Assembly: GCA_029077825.1 (NCBI GenBank)
Contig: JAQNCT010000003.1
Coordinates: 1-64,000, forward strand
DNA length: 64,000 bases
Origin: Acidocella sp.
GTDB lineage: Bacteria > Pseudomonadota > Alphaproteobacteria > Acetobacterales > Acetobacteraceae
Direction of reading: 5' to 3'
Below the pieces are notes generated by a model that was not told the origin of the DNA, did no database searches, and was given only the letters and a program-made list of their open reading frames with translations. This document shows, piece by piece, positions 1 through 8,558 of the stretch. The number at the start of each line of letters is the position of its first letter. The stretch's first letter is position 1. A program made the translations under genes and the position numbers.

Positions 1-918
1 ATTTTGCATCCCGAGGGGCGCACCAGCGAGGTGCAGCGCCGCCAGATGACCACCGTGACAGCCAAGAACGTGTTGAATATCGCGGTGAAGGGCAATTTTG
101 ATGATTGCCAGGATTTGGTGAAGGCGATGTTTGGCGATGCGCCGTTTCGCAAGGAGATGGGATTATCCGCCGTCAACTCGATCAACTGGGCGCGCATTGC
201 CGGGCAGATACCATACTATGTGGCCTCTGCCCTGGCGCTGGGCGCACCTGACCGCGAAGTGGCGGTGTGTGTGCCCACCGGCAATTTTGGCAATGTGCTG
301 GCGGCCTGGGTGGCCAAACAAATGGGCGTGCCGATTGGCAAGTTCATTGTGGCGAGCAACCGTAATGATATTCTGACGCGGTTTCTGCGCGACAATGACA
401 TGAGCGTGCGGACCGTGGCGGAGAGTTTTTCACCCTCCATGGATATTGGGGTGAGTTCCAACTTTGAGCGGTTGTTGTACGCGCTGGTGGGCAGCAATGC
501 TGAGCAAACCGCTGCGATTATGGCGGATTTCAGGGGTTCCGGCAAAATGGCGGTGCCAGCGGCGGCGTGGCAGGCGGCACGGCAGAGCTTTACCGGCTTT
601 ACCCTGGATGATGCGGGTACCCTGGCAGAAATTGCCCGTACTTATCATGAATGTGGGTATCTGGCGGACCCGCATACGGCGGTGGGTTTGGCAGCGGTGC
701 GTGAATGCGCGCCGGTGGGCATGCCGGTGATTGTGGCGGCCACCGCGCACCCGGCGAAATTCCCGGATGCAATAGAAAAAGCGGTTGGTTTCCGGCCAGC
801 CCTACCGAAGCACCTGGCCGACCTATATGAGAGAGATGAGATTTTTACCCGTGCTCCGAATGATCTGGCCCATATCGAGGGGCTGGTGCGGGCTTTTGCA
901 CATAGGAACGCAACATGA
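1..918 (+). CDS. thrC: Threonine synthase (3' part, 5' end outside window)
   Basis: PLP enzyme that converts O-phosphohomoserine to threonine. The reading frame is open at base 1, so the listed TTG at base 4 is not the true start; about one third of the protein lies upstream. Visible family signatures are the EVQRRQM segment, the phosphate-binding loop PTGNFGNVLA, and the NRNDILTRF and SSNFERLL segments that are well conserved in proteobacterial ThrC. The stop overlaps the start of the M16 peptidase gene as ATGA, so the two genes are translationally coupled in an operon with pmbA. Confidence 0.96.
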   Translation: MLHPEGRTSEVQRRQMTTVTAKNVLNIAVKGNFDDCQDLVKAMFGDAPFRKEMGLSAVNSINWARIAGQIPYYVASALALGAPDREVAVCVPTGNFGNVLAAWVAKQMGVPIGKFIVASNRNDILTRFLRDNDMSVRTVAESFSPSMDIGVSSNFERLLYALVGSNAEQTAAIMADFRGSGKMAVPAAAWQAARQSFTGFTLDDAGTLAEIARTYHECGYLADPHTAVGLAAVRECAPVGMPVIVAATAHPAKFPDAIEKAVGFRPALPKHLADLYERDEIFTRAPNDLAHIEGLVRAFAHRNAT

Positions 919-2180
919 CTGAGAGTTATTCCATCACCACGCTGCCCTCGGGCCTGACGATTTTGACCGAGCGGATGGAGCGGGTGGAGACGGTATCGTT
1001 TGGGGCTTACGTGGGTGCCGGGACACGCCATGAGACGGCGGCGGAAAACGGCGTTGCGCATTTTCTGGAACATATGGCGTTCAAGGGGACGGCGTCACGC
1101 TCGGCCTTGGAGATTGCCGAGGCGGTGGAGAATGTTGGGGGGCATATTAATGCCTATACCTCGCGCGAGCAGACCGCTTATTATGTGAAAATGCTGAAGG
1201 AGGATTTGAGCTTAGGCGTGGATATCATCGGTGATATTCTGTGTCATTCGAGCTTTGAGCCTGAGGAATTAGAGCGCGAGCGCGGCGTGATTTTGCAGGA
1301 AATCGGCCAGGCGAATGATACGCCGGATGATATCGTGTTCGACCATTTTCAATCAGCGGCGTACCCGAGCCAGCCGATGGGGCGCCCGGTGCTGGGGACC
1401 GAGGCGATTATTCGCGGGATGAAGCGCGATGCGCTGCCAGGGTTTATGAACCAGCATTATACACCGGAGAATATGGTGATCGCGGCGTGCGGGAAGCTGG
1501 AGCACGGCCAGGTGGTGGATTTGGTGGCGCAGCATTTTGCTGATTTGCCGCATGCTGTGGCGGAAAGCCCGATGCCGTCAGATTATACTGGCGGCGAATA
1601 CCGCGAGGAACGCGATCTGGATCAGGCGCATATTGTGCTGGGGTTCTCGGCACCAGGGTATGGCGAGCCGGATTATTACCCGTCAATGCTGCTCTCGACG
1701 CTCTTGGGCGGTGGCATGTCATCAAGGCTGTTCCAGGAAATTCGGGAAAAGCGCGGGCTGGTTTATTCAATTTACAGCTTTACCGCACCCGCCAATGATG
1801 GCGGGTTGTTTGGCATTTACGCCGGTACCGGGGAGAGTGAGGCGGCTGAGCTGATGCCGGTGACATTGGAGGAGCTGGCCAAGGTGCAGTTGGATGTAAC
1901 TGCGGCGGAATTGAACCGGGCGCGGGCGCAGTTGAAGGCGGGGCTGTTGATGTCATTGGAATCAACCGGCAGCCGGTGCGAGCAACTGGCGCGCCAATGG
2001 CAGATTTTTGGCCGGGTGATACCAGCGACTGAAACGGTGGCGAAGATCGAGGCGGTGACCGAGGCGCAAATTCGCGCGGTGGCGGCGAAGATTTTTGCCA
2101 GCCGGCCGACGGTGGCGGCCATCGGGCCGATCGGGCAGGTGCCAAGGTTGGGGAATATTATGGATAGGCTCGCGGCATGA
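915..2180 (+). CDS. M16 family zinc metallopeptidase (processing-peptidase-like)
   Basis: A 421-residue single-unit M16 peptidase of the PqqF/mitochondrial processing peptidase type. The inverted zinc motif HFLEH is at residues 49-53 and the downstream glutamate region (ERERGVILQEI) is present, so it should be catalytically active. The C-terminal half has the usual substrate-clamping segment around GGGMSSRLFQEIREKRGLVYS. Alphaproteobacteria often carry this gene directly after thrC, as here. Start overlaps the thrC stop by 4 nt and the stop overlaps the pmbA start by 4 nt (ATGA both times). No signal peptide is evident, so a cytoplasmic location is likely. Confidence 0.93.
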   Translation: MTESYSITTLPSGLTILTERMERVETVSFGAYVGAGTRHETAAENGVAHFLEHMAFKGTASRSALEIAEAVENVGGHINAYTSREQTAYYVKMLKEDLSLGVDIIGDILCHSSFEPEELERERGVILQEIGQANDTPDDIVFDHFQSAAYPSQPMGRPVLGTEAIIRGMKRDALPGFMNQHYTPENMVIAACGKLEHGQVVDLVAQHFADLPHAVAESPMPSDYTGGEYREERDLDQAHIVLGFSAPGYGEPDYYPSMLLSTLLGGGMSSRLFQEIREKRGLVYSIYSFTAPANDGGLFGIYAGTGESEAAELMPVTLEELAKVQLDVTAAELNRARAQLKAGLLMSLESTGSRCEQLARQWQIFGRVIPATETVAKIEAVTEAQIRAVAAKIFASRPTVAAIGPIGQVPRLGNIMDRLAA

Positions 2181-3508
2181 GCGCGTTGCTGAACCAGGCG
2201 CAGGATTTGTTGAAGGCGGCGAAGGCGGCGGGGGCGGATAGCGCTGATATGGTGCTGGTAACCGGGACTTCGGTGGGGGTTCAACGGCGGCTGGGTAAGA
2301 CTGAGGAAACCGAACGGGCGGAATCGCGCGAGTTGGGCTTGCGGGTGTTTGTGGGCAAGCAATCCGCCATAGTTTCAGCAAGCTCGATTGATCCCACAGC
2401 GTTTGCCAGGCTGGCTGAGCAGGCGGTGGCGATGGCGAAGGTGGTGCCCGAGGATGAGTTTTCGGCGATCCCGCAAGCGCCGCCAGCTTTGGATGACAGC
2501 GCCTTGGATATGAACGACCCGGTTGAACCATCCATGGAGGTGCTGATTGCTCGCGCCGCGGCGGCTGAGGAGGCTGCGATGGCGGTGCCGGGAATTACCA
2601 ACTCCGAGGGTGGCTCGGCGGGGTGGAGCCAAAGTTCGGTGGTGCTGGCGACGTCGCTGGGGTTCATCGGGCATTATACCCGCTCCAGCCATAGTATTTC
2701 GGCGACCGCGATTGCCGGAACTGGGACCGGGATGCAGCGCGACTATGATTATAGCTCAGCGGTGCACGCGGCTGATTTGGCTGACCCGGCGAAGATTGGC
2801 GCCAAGGCGGCGGCACAGGCGCTGGCGCGCTTGAACCCCTCTCGCCCCAAAACCGCGCAACTGCCGGTGCTGTTTCATCCGCGTGTTTCGGGTGGGCTGG
2901 TGTCAGCTTTGGCATCCGCCATCAATGGTGGTTCGATTGCCAGAAAAACCTCATTTTTGAAGGAGAAAATGGGCGAAAAGATTTTTGGCGACGGCGTATT
3001 TATTTATGATGATCCGCTCCGGGTGCGGGGGTTTCGCAGCCGGATGTTTGATGGCGAGGGGCAGCGCGGCGAGAAACGCGCGTTGATTGAAAACGGCGTT
3101 CTGACGACATGGGTTTTGGATACACGTACGGCGCGGATGCTTGGTTTGAAAAGCACCGGCCATGCGTCGCGCGGCACTGGCGGGCCGCCTGGGCCGTCAG
3201 TGACGAACCTATATATGGCACCGGGCGAGCTGTCGCCGGATGATCTGATGGCCGATATTGCTGAAGGTTTGTTGGTGACCGAGCTGATGGGTGGTGGGGT
3301 AAATGGCATTACAGGTGATTATTCCCGCGGTGCCTCGGGCTTCATGATCAGGCATGGCAAAATTGCGGAGCCGGTGGCGGAGTTTACCATTGCCGGGCAC
3401 GCGCTGGCGATGTTTGCGAATTTGCGGCCGGCGAATGATTTGGTGTTCAAGCGCGGAACTGACGCGCCGACCATCCGGGTGGAGGGGCTGACGCTGGCGG
3501 GGGCTTGA
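2177..3508 (+). CDS. pmbA: TldD/PmbA family metalloprotease, PmbA-like
   Basis: A 443-residue protein of the TldD/PmbA (TldE) family, whose heterodimer in E. coli degrades CcdA and matures microcin B17. Supporting features are the N-terminal half (RRLGKTEETERAES, GLRVFVGKQSA), the conserved ALIENGVLTTW segment and the C-terminal GGGVNGITGDYSRGASGF block. PmbA subunits lack the HExxxH zinc site found in TldD, and none is seen here, which supports PmbA rather than TldD. No tldD partner lies in the window. Third gene of the thrC operon. A REP-like palindrome follows about 45 bp downstream. Confidence 0.92.
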   Translation: MSALLNQAQDLLKAAKAAGADSADMVLVTGTSVGVQRRLGKTEETERAESRELGLRVFVGKQSAIVSASSIDPTAFARLAEQAVAMAKVVPEDEFSAIPQAPPALDDSALDMNDPVEPSMEVLIARAAAAEEAAMAVPGITNSEGGSAGWSQSSVVLATSLGFIGHYTRSSHSISATAIAGTGTGMQRDYDYSSAVHAADLADPAKIGAKAAAQALARLNPSRPKTAQLPVLFHPRVSGGLVSALASAINGGSIARKTSFLKEKMGEKIFGDGVFIYDDPLRVRGFRSRMFDGEGQRGEKRALIENGVLTTWVLDTRTARMLGLKSTGHASRGTGGPPGPSVTNLYMAPGELSPDDLMADIAEGLLVTELMGGGVNGITGDYSRGASGFMIRHGKIAEPVAEFTIAGHALAMFANLRPANDLVFKRGTDAPTIRVEGLTLAGA

Positions 3509-3551
3509 AGTGGGCGCTTGATGAGGGTTTGGCTGGGTATCGGCCAAGCAG

Positions 3552-3575
3552 ATACCCGCCGACGCGGGTATGACG
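3552..3575. repeat. REP-like palindrome, copy 1
   Basis: ATACCCGC, 4-nt loop CGAC, GCGGGTAT, followed by GACG. Same architecture as the copies near 11722, 16574, 34124 and 36805. Confidence 0.75.
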
Positions 3576-3648
3576 TTGTGGCGCGTCGGCGCCAATAGCC
3601 TACCGGCAGATTAAAGTTTTTTGAGAACGCGGCGCTGCGGGGATTCCT

Positions 3649-3960
3649 TTGTATAAAGCTCTCAGGGCGGCGGGGGTCTCACGGGTGTCTGATGCGATGG
3701 AAGTGATCAGCGGGCTGGTTACAATGCTGCTGGGGTTTCTGGCGGCGACCGTTGGTACGGTGAATACCGCCGTTAGCGACATTCTTAACTCCGCAGGCAT
3801 TCAGCCGAATCTTCAGATCCTGCTGCTATGCATCGTGACGCTGGTTCTGATTTACTTTGTGTTTCGCTGGATTGGCATTGTGTTCGCTATGCTGGTGCTG
3901 GTGATGTTCATGCTGTTGATGGCGCAGGCGGTGGTGCCGGACGTGTTTGGGGTGCACTGA
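3649..3960 (+). CDS. Small two-segment membrane protein (paralogue A)
   Basis: Unrecognised. Up to 103 residues from the TTG at 3649 (preceded by GGGGAT), or 87 residues from the in-frame ATG at 3697. It has two strongly hydrophobic stretches separated by a short polar loop (NSAGIQPNLQ). The second half aligns by eye with the next gene (SAGIQPNLQILLL against SAGVPPRLQVVVL, then a long Leu/Val/Met helix), so the pair looks like a tandem duplication. The hydrophobic pattern suggests an inner-membrane protein; nothing points to a specific role. Confidence 0.6.
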   Translation: MYKALRAAGVSRVSDAMEVISGLVTMLLGFLAATVGTVNTAVSDILNSAGIQPNLQILLLCIVTLVLIYFVFRWIGIVFAMLVLVMFMLLMAQAVVPDVFGVH

Positions 3961-4038
3961 GCCGCTGTTATTAAGTTTTTGTGAGGGTTTGCGCCGCCGT
4001 TGGTGAATGCCCATATCCTGCTTTGAAATATAGGGGAT

Positions 4039-4350
4039 ATGCTGGTGACAAATGCGATAAATCTGGTGATGTCGGCGTTGCTGTTTTTGGCCGGTCTGGT
4101 CATGCAGGTGATCGGCTTTTTCGATGCGCTGCTGATGGGGCTGATGGTGTCGGCGGGGGTTCCGCCGCGTTTGCAGGTGGTGGTGCTGGTGCTGGTGGCA
4201 ATTGCGCTGGTGGTGGCGGCGTTCAGGCTGCTGGGCGGGGTGCTGGGGTTCCTGATCATTGTGTTGCTGGTGCTGCTGGTGGTGCATGCGGCGTTTCCGG
4301 GGATGCAGCTGCCGCATTATCATATGGCGATCCCGAAAGTGTCGAGCTGA
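4039..4350 (+). CDS. Small two-segment membrane protein (paralogue B)
   Basis: Unrecognised 103-residue, very hydrophobic protein with two long membrane segments and a short polar C-terminus (HYHMAIPKVSS). The ATG is preceded by AGGGGAT, a close ribosome-binding site. It is paralogous to the gene just upstream over the second half of both proteins. The end is convergent with the small gene that follows the Nramp transporter. Role unknown. Confidence 0.65.
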   Translation: MLVTNAINLVMSALLFLAGLVMQVIGFFDALLMGLMVSAGVPPRLQVVVLVLVAIALVVAAFRLLGGVLGFLIIVLLVLLVVHAAFPGMQLPHYHMAIPKVSS

Positions 4351-4353
4351 TGG

Positions 4354-4560
4354 TTATTTAGCACCTAACGCTAGGGCGTGGATGAAGGCGTAGGCGACCA
4401 CCGGGATGGCAAGGATAACATAAACCCGCAGCGCGATGAGCAGGGTCAGCGTTGCCGTACCGAAGTGCCGCCGCGGCAGCGGGCGGGTTTTGGCGCTGGC
4501 AAGCTGGGTTTGTTCCAGCAGGCCGATCAGGTCTTCATCTGAGAGCTGGTGGCGGCTCAT
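4354..4560 (-). CDS. Small single-pass membrane protein coupled to the Nramp transporter
   Basis: 68 residues starting at the ATG that overlaps the transporter stop as ATGA (the longer ORF-track start is not supported). The N-terminal third is polar and acidic (SRHQLSDEDLIGLLEQ), then comes a basic patch and one hydrophobic segment (LTLLIALRVYVILAIPVVAY). Translational coupling to the transporter suggests an accessory or stability role, but I do not recognise the family. Confidence 0.65.
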   Translation of the reverse strand: MSRHQLSDEDLIGLLEQTQLASAKTRPLPRRHFGTATLTLLIALRVYVILAIPVVAYAFIHALALGAK

Positions 4561-5885
4561 GCGCCCACCAGGTGCGGAAATACCGTAATGACGCCGTATA
4601 ATGTGCCCGCGATGCAAATGAAAATGACAATGGCGCCGCCTGCGAGATTGGCAAGCCAGCCGTTGTGTAGCCCGGCCATAATCGGGCGGTCATTCACCAA
4701 AAGCAATAATAGCAGCAAGGCCGGTGCCATCAACAAGGTGGCGATGACGTTGACCGTGAGGGTCATGGCCAAAAGCGGCGCGCCGGGGATCAACACGACG
4801 GCGGCGGCAAACAAGGTGGAAAAAATGGCAGCGCCATAGAACAGCCAGCCGGAGGCGAAGTCGAGGTTGAAGCTGTGTTTGGCGGCGAGTGCCTCAGCCA
4901 GTGCGTAGGATGACGAGGTTGAGATGGTCATGGCCGCCACCAGCCCGGCTTCGATGATGCCAAGCGCAAATAACGCAGCGCCGGTGCTGCCGATGAGAGG
5001 TTTCAGGGCGCTGGCGAAATCAGCGCCGGAAGCGAACTGCGAGATATTGGTGTGGGCGGCGAACAAGGGTGCCGCGGCAACCACGGTGGCGATGGCGGCG
5101 ATGGCGGCGAGGCAAGCACCCAGTGCGGTGTCGATGCGGCCTTGGGGTAGGTCAGCGCGGGTGAGGCCTTTATCGACCACGGCACTTTGCTGGAAAAAAA
5201 TCATCCACGGGGTGACGGTGGCGCCGATGTTGGCGAGGATGAGGGTGATGAAGGCGCTCCCCATGCCACCGGGCAGCGGGCCCCAGGAGGCCATGGCGTG
5301 GGCAATGGCGGCTGGGTTGGGGTGGGCCAGCAAGGCGGCGGGGATGAACAGCAGATTACCGGCGGCGAGGGTGAGGACCACCCGCTCCCAGGTGGCGTAG
5401 CGGCGCAACGCCAGTGAGGCGATAACAATGCACACCCCGCCGAGCACTGAAATTGCAGCGGGGATGCCGAAATACAAAGCGCCGGCCTGGATGGCGATGA
5501 ATTCGGTGACCAGGGTGAGCAGGTTGCCGAATACCAGATCCGCCATCGCAAAATACCCCCAGAACGCACCGAAGCGCTGGAAGATGAGTTCAGAATGGCC
5601 GCGATGGGTGGCAACGCCGAGACGGACGGTCATTTCCTGTACCACGAAGGCCATGATGAAGGTGAGCAGGATAAAGGGGATAAAGAAGCCAATGCCGTAA
5701 GTGGCGCCGGTGGTGGCGTAGGAGACCATGCTGGGGCCGTCATTTTCGCCGAGCATTACCAAAACACCGGGGCCGGCGAGCAGCCAGATTAACCGCAGCC
5801 AGTTTTTTGAGGCGCGGCTTTGCTGGACCCTTTGGCGGTCCTTGGCGCGTAAGTAATCCTCACGGGTGAAATTTTCATGGTTCAT
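4557..5885 (-). CDS. Nramp-family divalent metal transporter, non-canonical metal site
   Basis: A 442-residue protein with about 11 membrane helices. The Nramp fold is clear from AGPGVLVMLG in helix 1 and ANIGATV in helix 6. However, the helix-1 DPGN metal motif of canonical MntH reads ENDGPS here, and the helix-6 MPH motif reads TPW. That places it in a divergent branch of the family, so the transported ion (Mn2+, Mg2+ or other) cannot be assumed. The start at 5885 is chosen over the ORF-track start at 5933 because the latter would put the operator inside the coding region. Expression is probably controlled by the divergent mntR through the palindrome at 5898-5919. Confidence 0.88.
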   Translation of the reverse strand: MNHENFTREDYLRAKDRQRVQQSRASKNWLRLIWLLAGPGVLVMLGENDGPSMVSYATTGATYGIGFFIPFILLTFIMAFVVQEMTVRLGVATHRGHSELIFQRFGAFWGYFAMADLVFGNLLTLVTEFIAIQAGALYFGIPAAISVLGGVCIVIASLALRRYATWERVVLTLAAGNLLFIPAALLAHPNPAAIAHAMASWGPLPGGMGSAFITLILANIGATVTPWMIFFQQSAVVDKGLTRADLPQGRIDTALGACLAAIAAIATVVAAAPLFAAHTNISQFASGADFASALKPLIGSTGAALFALGIIEAGLVAAMTISTSSSYALAEALAAKHSFNLDFASGWLFYGAAIFSTLFAAAVVLIPGAPLLAMTLTVNVIATLLMAPALLLLLLLVNDRPIMAGLHNGWLANLAGGAIVIFICIAGTLYGVITVFPHLVGA

Positions 5886-5897
5886 GGTGCGTGGGAT

Positions 5898-5919
5898 AAA
5901 TGTAGCCAAGGCTACATTT
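5898..5919. promoter_or_regulatory. MntR operator (perfect 22-bp palindrome)
   Basis: Arms AAATGTAGCC and GGCTACATTT are exact reverse complements separated by AA. The site lies 12 bp before the transporter start and about 90 bp before mntR. It closely resembles known MntR boxes, which have an A/T-rich end and an internal TAGC/GCTA core. Strong candidate for Mn-dependent repression of one or both divergent genes. Confidence 0.88.
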
Positions 5920-6008
5920 AAGTCAAGAGACATATATTTGCTGGAAAGGCAAACTTATGGTTAGCTGAGCGGTTTGTGGGGGCGCTAATTGCGCGAGGAA
6001 AATTGCCA

Positions 6009-6470
6009 GTGACACAAAACGCAGATGAGATGGTGGCGGCGCCTAGTGATGAGATGCCCGCAGAGCCGACCCAAGCGCTGCGGTTTGGGCAGGCGCGGCT
6101 GGCGCGCTCGGCGGCGTTGGTCGAGGATTATGTCGAGCTGATCGCGGATTTGCTGGCGCGTGGGGGCGAGGCGCGCTCAACCGATGTGGCGAAGCGGCTG
6201 GGGGTGACGCACCCGACGGCGATTAAGAATATTGCCCGGCTGAAGCGTGAAGGTCTGGCGACCTCAAAGCCTTACCGGGGGATTTTTCTGACAGAGGCCG
6301 GGCAGGCGTTGGCGCACCGGGTGCGGGCGCGGCACCGGTTGATGGTGGAATTATTGCTGGCAATCGGTGTGCCGCTGGAGGCGGCGGAGGCGGATGCCGA
6401 AGGGATGGAGCACTATGCCTCGGCGGCGACGCTGGCGGCGTTTGCGGCGTTTTTGCGCGCTCACCAATAA
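6009..6470 (+). CDS. mntR: Manganese-responsive transcriptional regulator MntR
   Basis: DtxR/MntR-family repressor of 153 residues. The winged helix-turn-helix covers about residues 25-85 (ARSTDVAKRLGVTHPTAIKNI), and the dimerisation domain carries the metal-binding E/H pattern RARHRLMVELL and DAEGMEHYAS, as in E. coli MntR. The segment VEDYVELIADL aligns closely with the E. coli protein. The GTG at 6009 has GAGGA 9 nt upstream and is preferred to the GTG at 5976. Divergent from the Nramp transporter with an MntR-type operator between them. Confidence 0.92.
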   Translation: MTQNADEMVAAPSDEMPAEPTQALRFGQARLARSAALVEDYVELIADLLARGGEARSTDVAKRLGVTHPTAIKNIARLKREGLATSKPYRGIFLTEAGQALAHRVRARHRLMVELLLAIGVPLEAAEADAEGMEHYASAATLAAFAAFLRAHQ

Positions 6471-6554
6471 TATCAGTGCAGTGATGCTGCCATGGTGCTG
6501 GCCGAATGAGCCAAATTATACCTAAAATAGTCGTATGATAGAGGGTTTTGGGCG

Positions 6555-7763
6555 ATGAGTACGACGATTGCGGCGCCCGTGAAGGCTGGCCGGACGGTGG
6601 CGCCAGTGCTGGGCGCGATTAGTTTTTGCCATTTGTTGAATGACATGATGCAGTCGCTGCTGCCGGCGGTGTATCCGATTTTAAAGGGCGGGTTTAATCT
6701 TAACTTTGGTGAAATTGGCCTGCTGACGCTGGTTTATCAGATTACCGCATCACTGTTGCAGCCAATGATTGGGCTTTATACGGACAAAAAACCTCAGCCC
6801 TATTCGTTGCCGGTGGGGATGGGTTTTACGCTTAGCGGGCTGGTGATGCTGGCGTTGGCGCCAACTTACCTGATGCTGCTGGTGGGGGCGGCGATGCTGG
6901 GGGTTGGCTCCTCGATTTTTCATCCGGAGTCATCGCGGATTGCCCGGCTGGCCTCTGGTGGCCGCCATGGGCTGGCGCAGTCAGTGTTTCAGGTGGGTGG
7001 GAATTTTGGGCAGTCGCTCGGGCCATTGCTGGCGGCGTTTTTTATTCTGCCGCACGGGCGGGTGAGCATGGCCTGGTTTGCTTTTGCAGCCCTGGGGGGC
7101 ATGGGGATTCTCTCGGTGCTGGGGCGTTGGTATCAGGCCAACGGGCATGCCAAGCCGCCGGTTCGTAAAGCGCAGGCGAAGACGGGCTTGAGTGCTAAGC
7201 AGACCAAGACCGCGATGGCGGTGCTGGTGCTGCTGATGTTCTCGAAGTTTTTCTATTTATCGAGCATCACCAGCTATTATATTTTTTATCTGATTCAACG
7301 TTTTGGTTTGTCAGCGCCGGATGCGCAGGTTGATTTGTTCATCTTCCTGGCGGCCTCGGCGGCAGGGGTGTTTATCGGCGGGCCGGTGGGTGACCGGGTG
7401 GGGCGCAAGGCGGTGATATGGGGTTCCATTTTGGGCGTGCTGCCGTTTACGCTGGCGCTGCCTTATGTGGGGCTGGATGCGACCATTGTGCTGAGCGTGA
7501 TGATTGGTTTGGTGTTGTCATCAGCGTTTTCGGCGATTGTGGTTTATGCGCAAGAGCTAACCCCGGGGCGGGTTGGCGCGGTTTCAGGGTTGTTCTTTGG
7601 CCTCGCCTTCGGGCTGGGCGGGATAGGGGCGGCGGTGCTGGGGGAACTGGCGGACTGGACCAGCATTCAGTTTGTTTACCGGGTTTGCGCTTTTTTGCCG
7701 ATCATTGGCTTAGCGGCAGCGTTTTTGCCAAGCCGGGCGGAGATTGCGGGCAAAGTTGGGTAG
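6555..7763 (+). CDS. MFS transporter, fosmidomycin-resistance (Fsr) family
   Basis: A 402-residue, 12-helix major facilitator protein. The N-terminal ISFCHLLNDMMQSLLPAVYP and the GVGSSIFHPESSRIAR segment after helix 4 are signatures of the Fsr/arabinose-efflux-like branch. The central loop (residues about 200-220) is basic and helix 7 follows. It should act as an inner-membrane drug/proton antiporter, though the natural substrate is unknown. Single-gene unit; preceded by an 80-bp A/T-rich spacer likely to hold its promoter. Confidence 0.88.
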   Translation: MSTTIAAPVKAGRTVAPVLGAISFCHLLNDMMQSLLPAVYPILKGGFNLNFGEIGLLTLVYQITASLLQPMIGLYTDKKPQPYSLPVGMGFTLSGLVMLALAPTYLMLLVGAAMLGVGSSIFHPESSRIARLASGGRHGLAQSVFQVGGNFGQSLGPLLAAFFILPHGRVSMAWFAFAALGGMGILSVLGRWYQANGHAKPPVRKAQAKTGLSAKQTKTAMAVLVLLMFSKFFYLSSITSYYIFYLIQRFGLSAPDAQVDLFIFLAASAAGVFIGGPVGDRVGRKAVIWGSILGVLPFTLALPYVGLDATIVLSVMIGLVLSSAFSAIVVYAQELTPGRVGAVSGLFFGLAFGLGGIGAAVLGELADWTSIQFVYRVCAFLPIIGLAAAFLPSRAEIAGKVG

Positions 7764-7769
7764 CTTCGG

Positions 7770-8036
7770 CTAGAGCGGATAGTCGCGCACCGGGTCAACG
7801 CCCGCGGATTCCAGAAATTTGCGCAGCTCCACCACCTGGTCCTTTGAGAGAGTTGCGTGGGCGGCGTGGAAGCCGTGGGACTGGCCGTTCAGTTTGATGA
7901 CGGCATGGCCATGGCTGCTTTGGGTGATCTCGCCGCCGAGCCCCTCGATAATCGAGCGAACCATTTTATCGTTGATATTGCTGCTGATGGGGTGAGCAAA
8001 GAGGCTGTGCAATGTGGCGCGGTGTTTGTGATTCAT
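7770..8036 (-). CDS. Small HicA-like-fold hypothetical protein
   Basis: 88 residues from the ATG at 8036; the track start at 8315 is a spurious extension. The sequence (HRATLHSLFAHPISSNI, then a strand-rich centre with HGHAVIKLNG, ending in RKFLESAGVDPVRDYPL) matches a small alphaproteobacterial hypothetical family that resembles HicA toxins in its KLNG...FHAAH...SKDQVVELRKFL pattern. No HicB antitoxin gene is adjacent, so a toxin role is doubtful. Confidence 0.75.
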   Translation of the reverse strand: MNHKHRATLHSLFAHPISSNINDKMVRSIIEGLGGEITQSSHGHAVIKLNGQSHGFHAAHATLSKDQVVELRKFLESAGVDPVRDYPL

Positions 8037-8273
8037 GGGCGTGGTCCTGTTCGTTGAACATGCTGAACCAGAGCGCTGCGCTGCGTGGTTGTCGTTGATG
8101 TAGGTCAAGGAGGGGCGGGGTCGCAGCAAGAACAGCATCGAAGCAAAGCGCCGACTGGCAAAACCAGGGCACGACTTGCTGGGTTGTGCGCATTGGTGGT
8201 GAATGTGGTTGCGCGCTGGGGTTTCTGGCCGGGTGCGGGCGGGAATGTCTGGCGTGGGAAAGGTAGGCTGAGC

Positions 8274-8510
8274 GTGCAAAATCCTGAGCATTATTGGTTC
8301 CGTGCCAAGCGCCACGGTTGGGGGTGGGGGTTGCCGCTGACCTGGGAAGGCTGGGCGAGCTTGGCGGTTTTCATGGCGCTGGTGGTGGCGGCTGTGGTGG
8401 TGTTTCCGCCATATCGGGCATTGGTGCCGTTCGTTGTTTGCGTGGTGGCTCTCAACGGCCTGCTGGTGGCGGTTTGCTGGTTGAAAGGTGAGCCGCCGCG
8501 CTGGCGGTGA
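8274..8510 (+). CDS. Small two-helix membrane protein
   Basis: 78 residues if started at the GTG at 8274. It opens with HYWFRAKRHGWGWGLPLTWEGW, a motif seen at the start of many short uncharacterised proteobacterial membrane proteins, followed by two hydrophobic segments and a basic tail (KGEPPRWR). The longer track ORF from 8085 has an atypical N-terminus and is not supported. Function unknown. Lies in front of the aldolase gene, possibly co-transcribed. Confidence 0.6.
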   Translation: MQNPEHYWFRAKRHGWGWGLPLTWEGWASLAVFMALVVAAVVVFPPYRALVPFVVCVVALNGLLVAVCWLKGEPPRWR

Positions 8511-8558
8511 CGCGGGGCTGGCTTTCGGTTATGGCGGAACTTATCGAGGGGTGAAGCC

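Noticed and set aside
7770-8036. HicA toxin of a toxin-antitoxin pair
   Set aside because: Fold pattern is similar, but no HicB-like gene is adjacent on either side.
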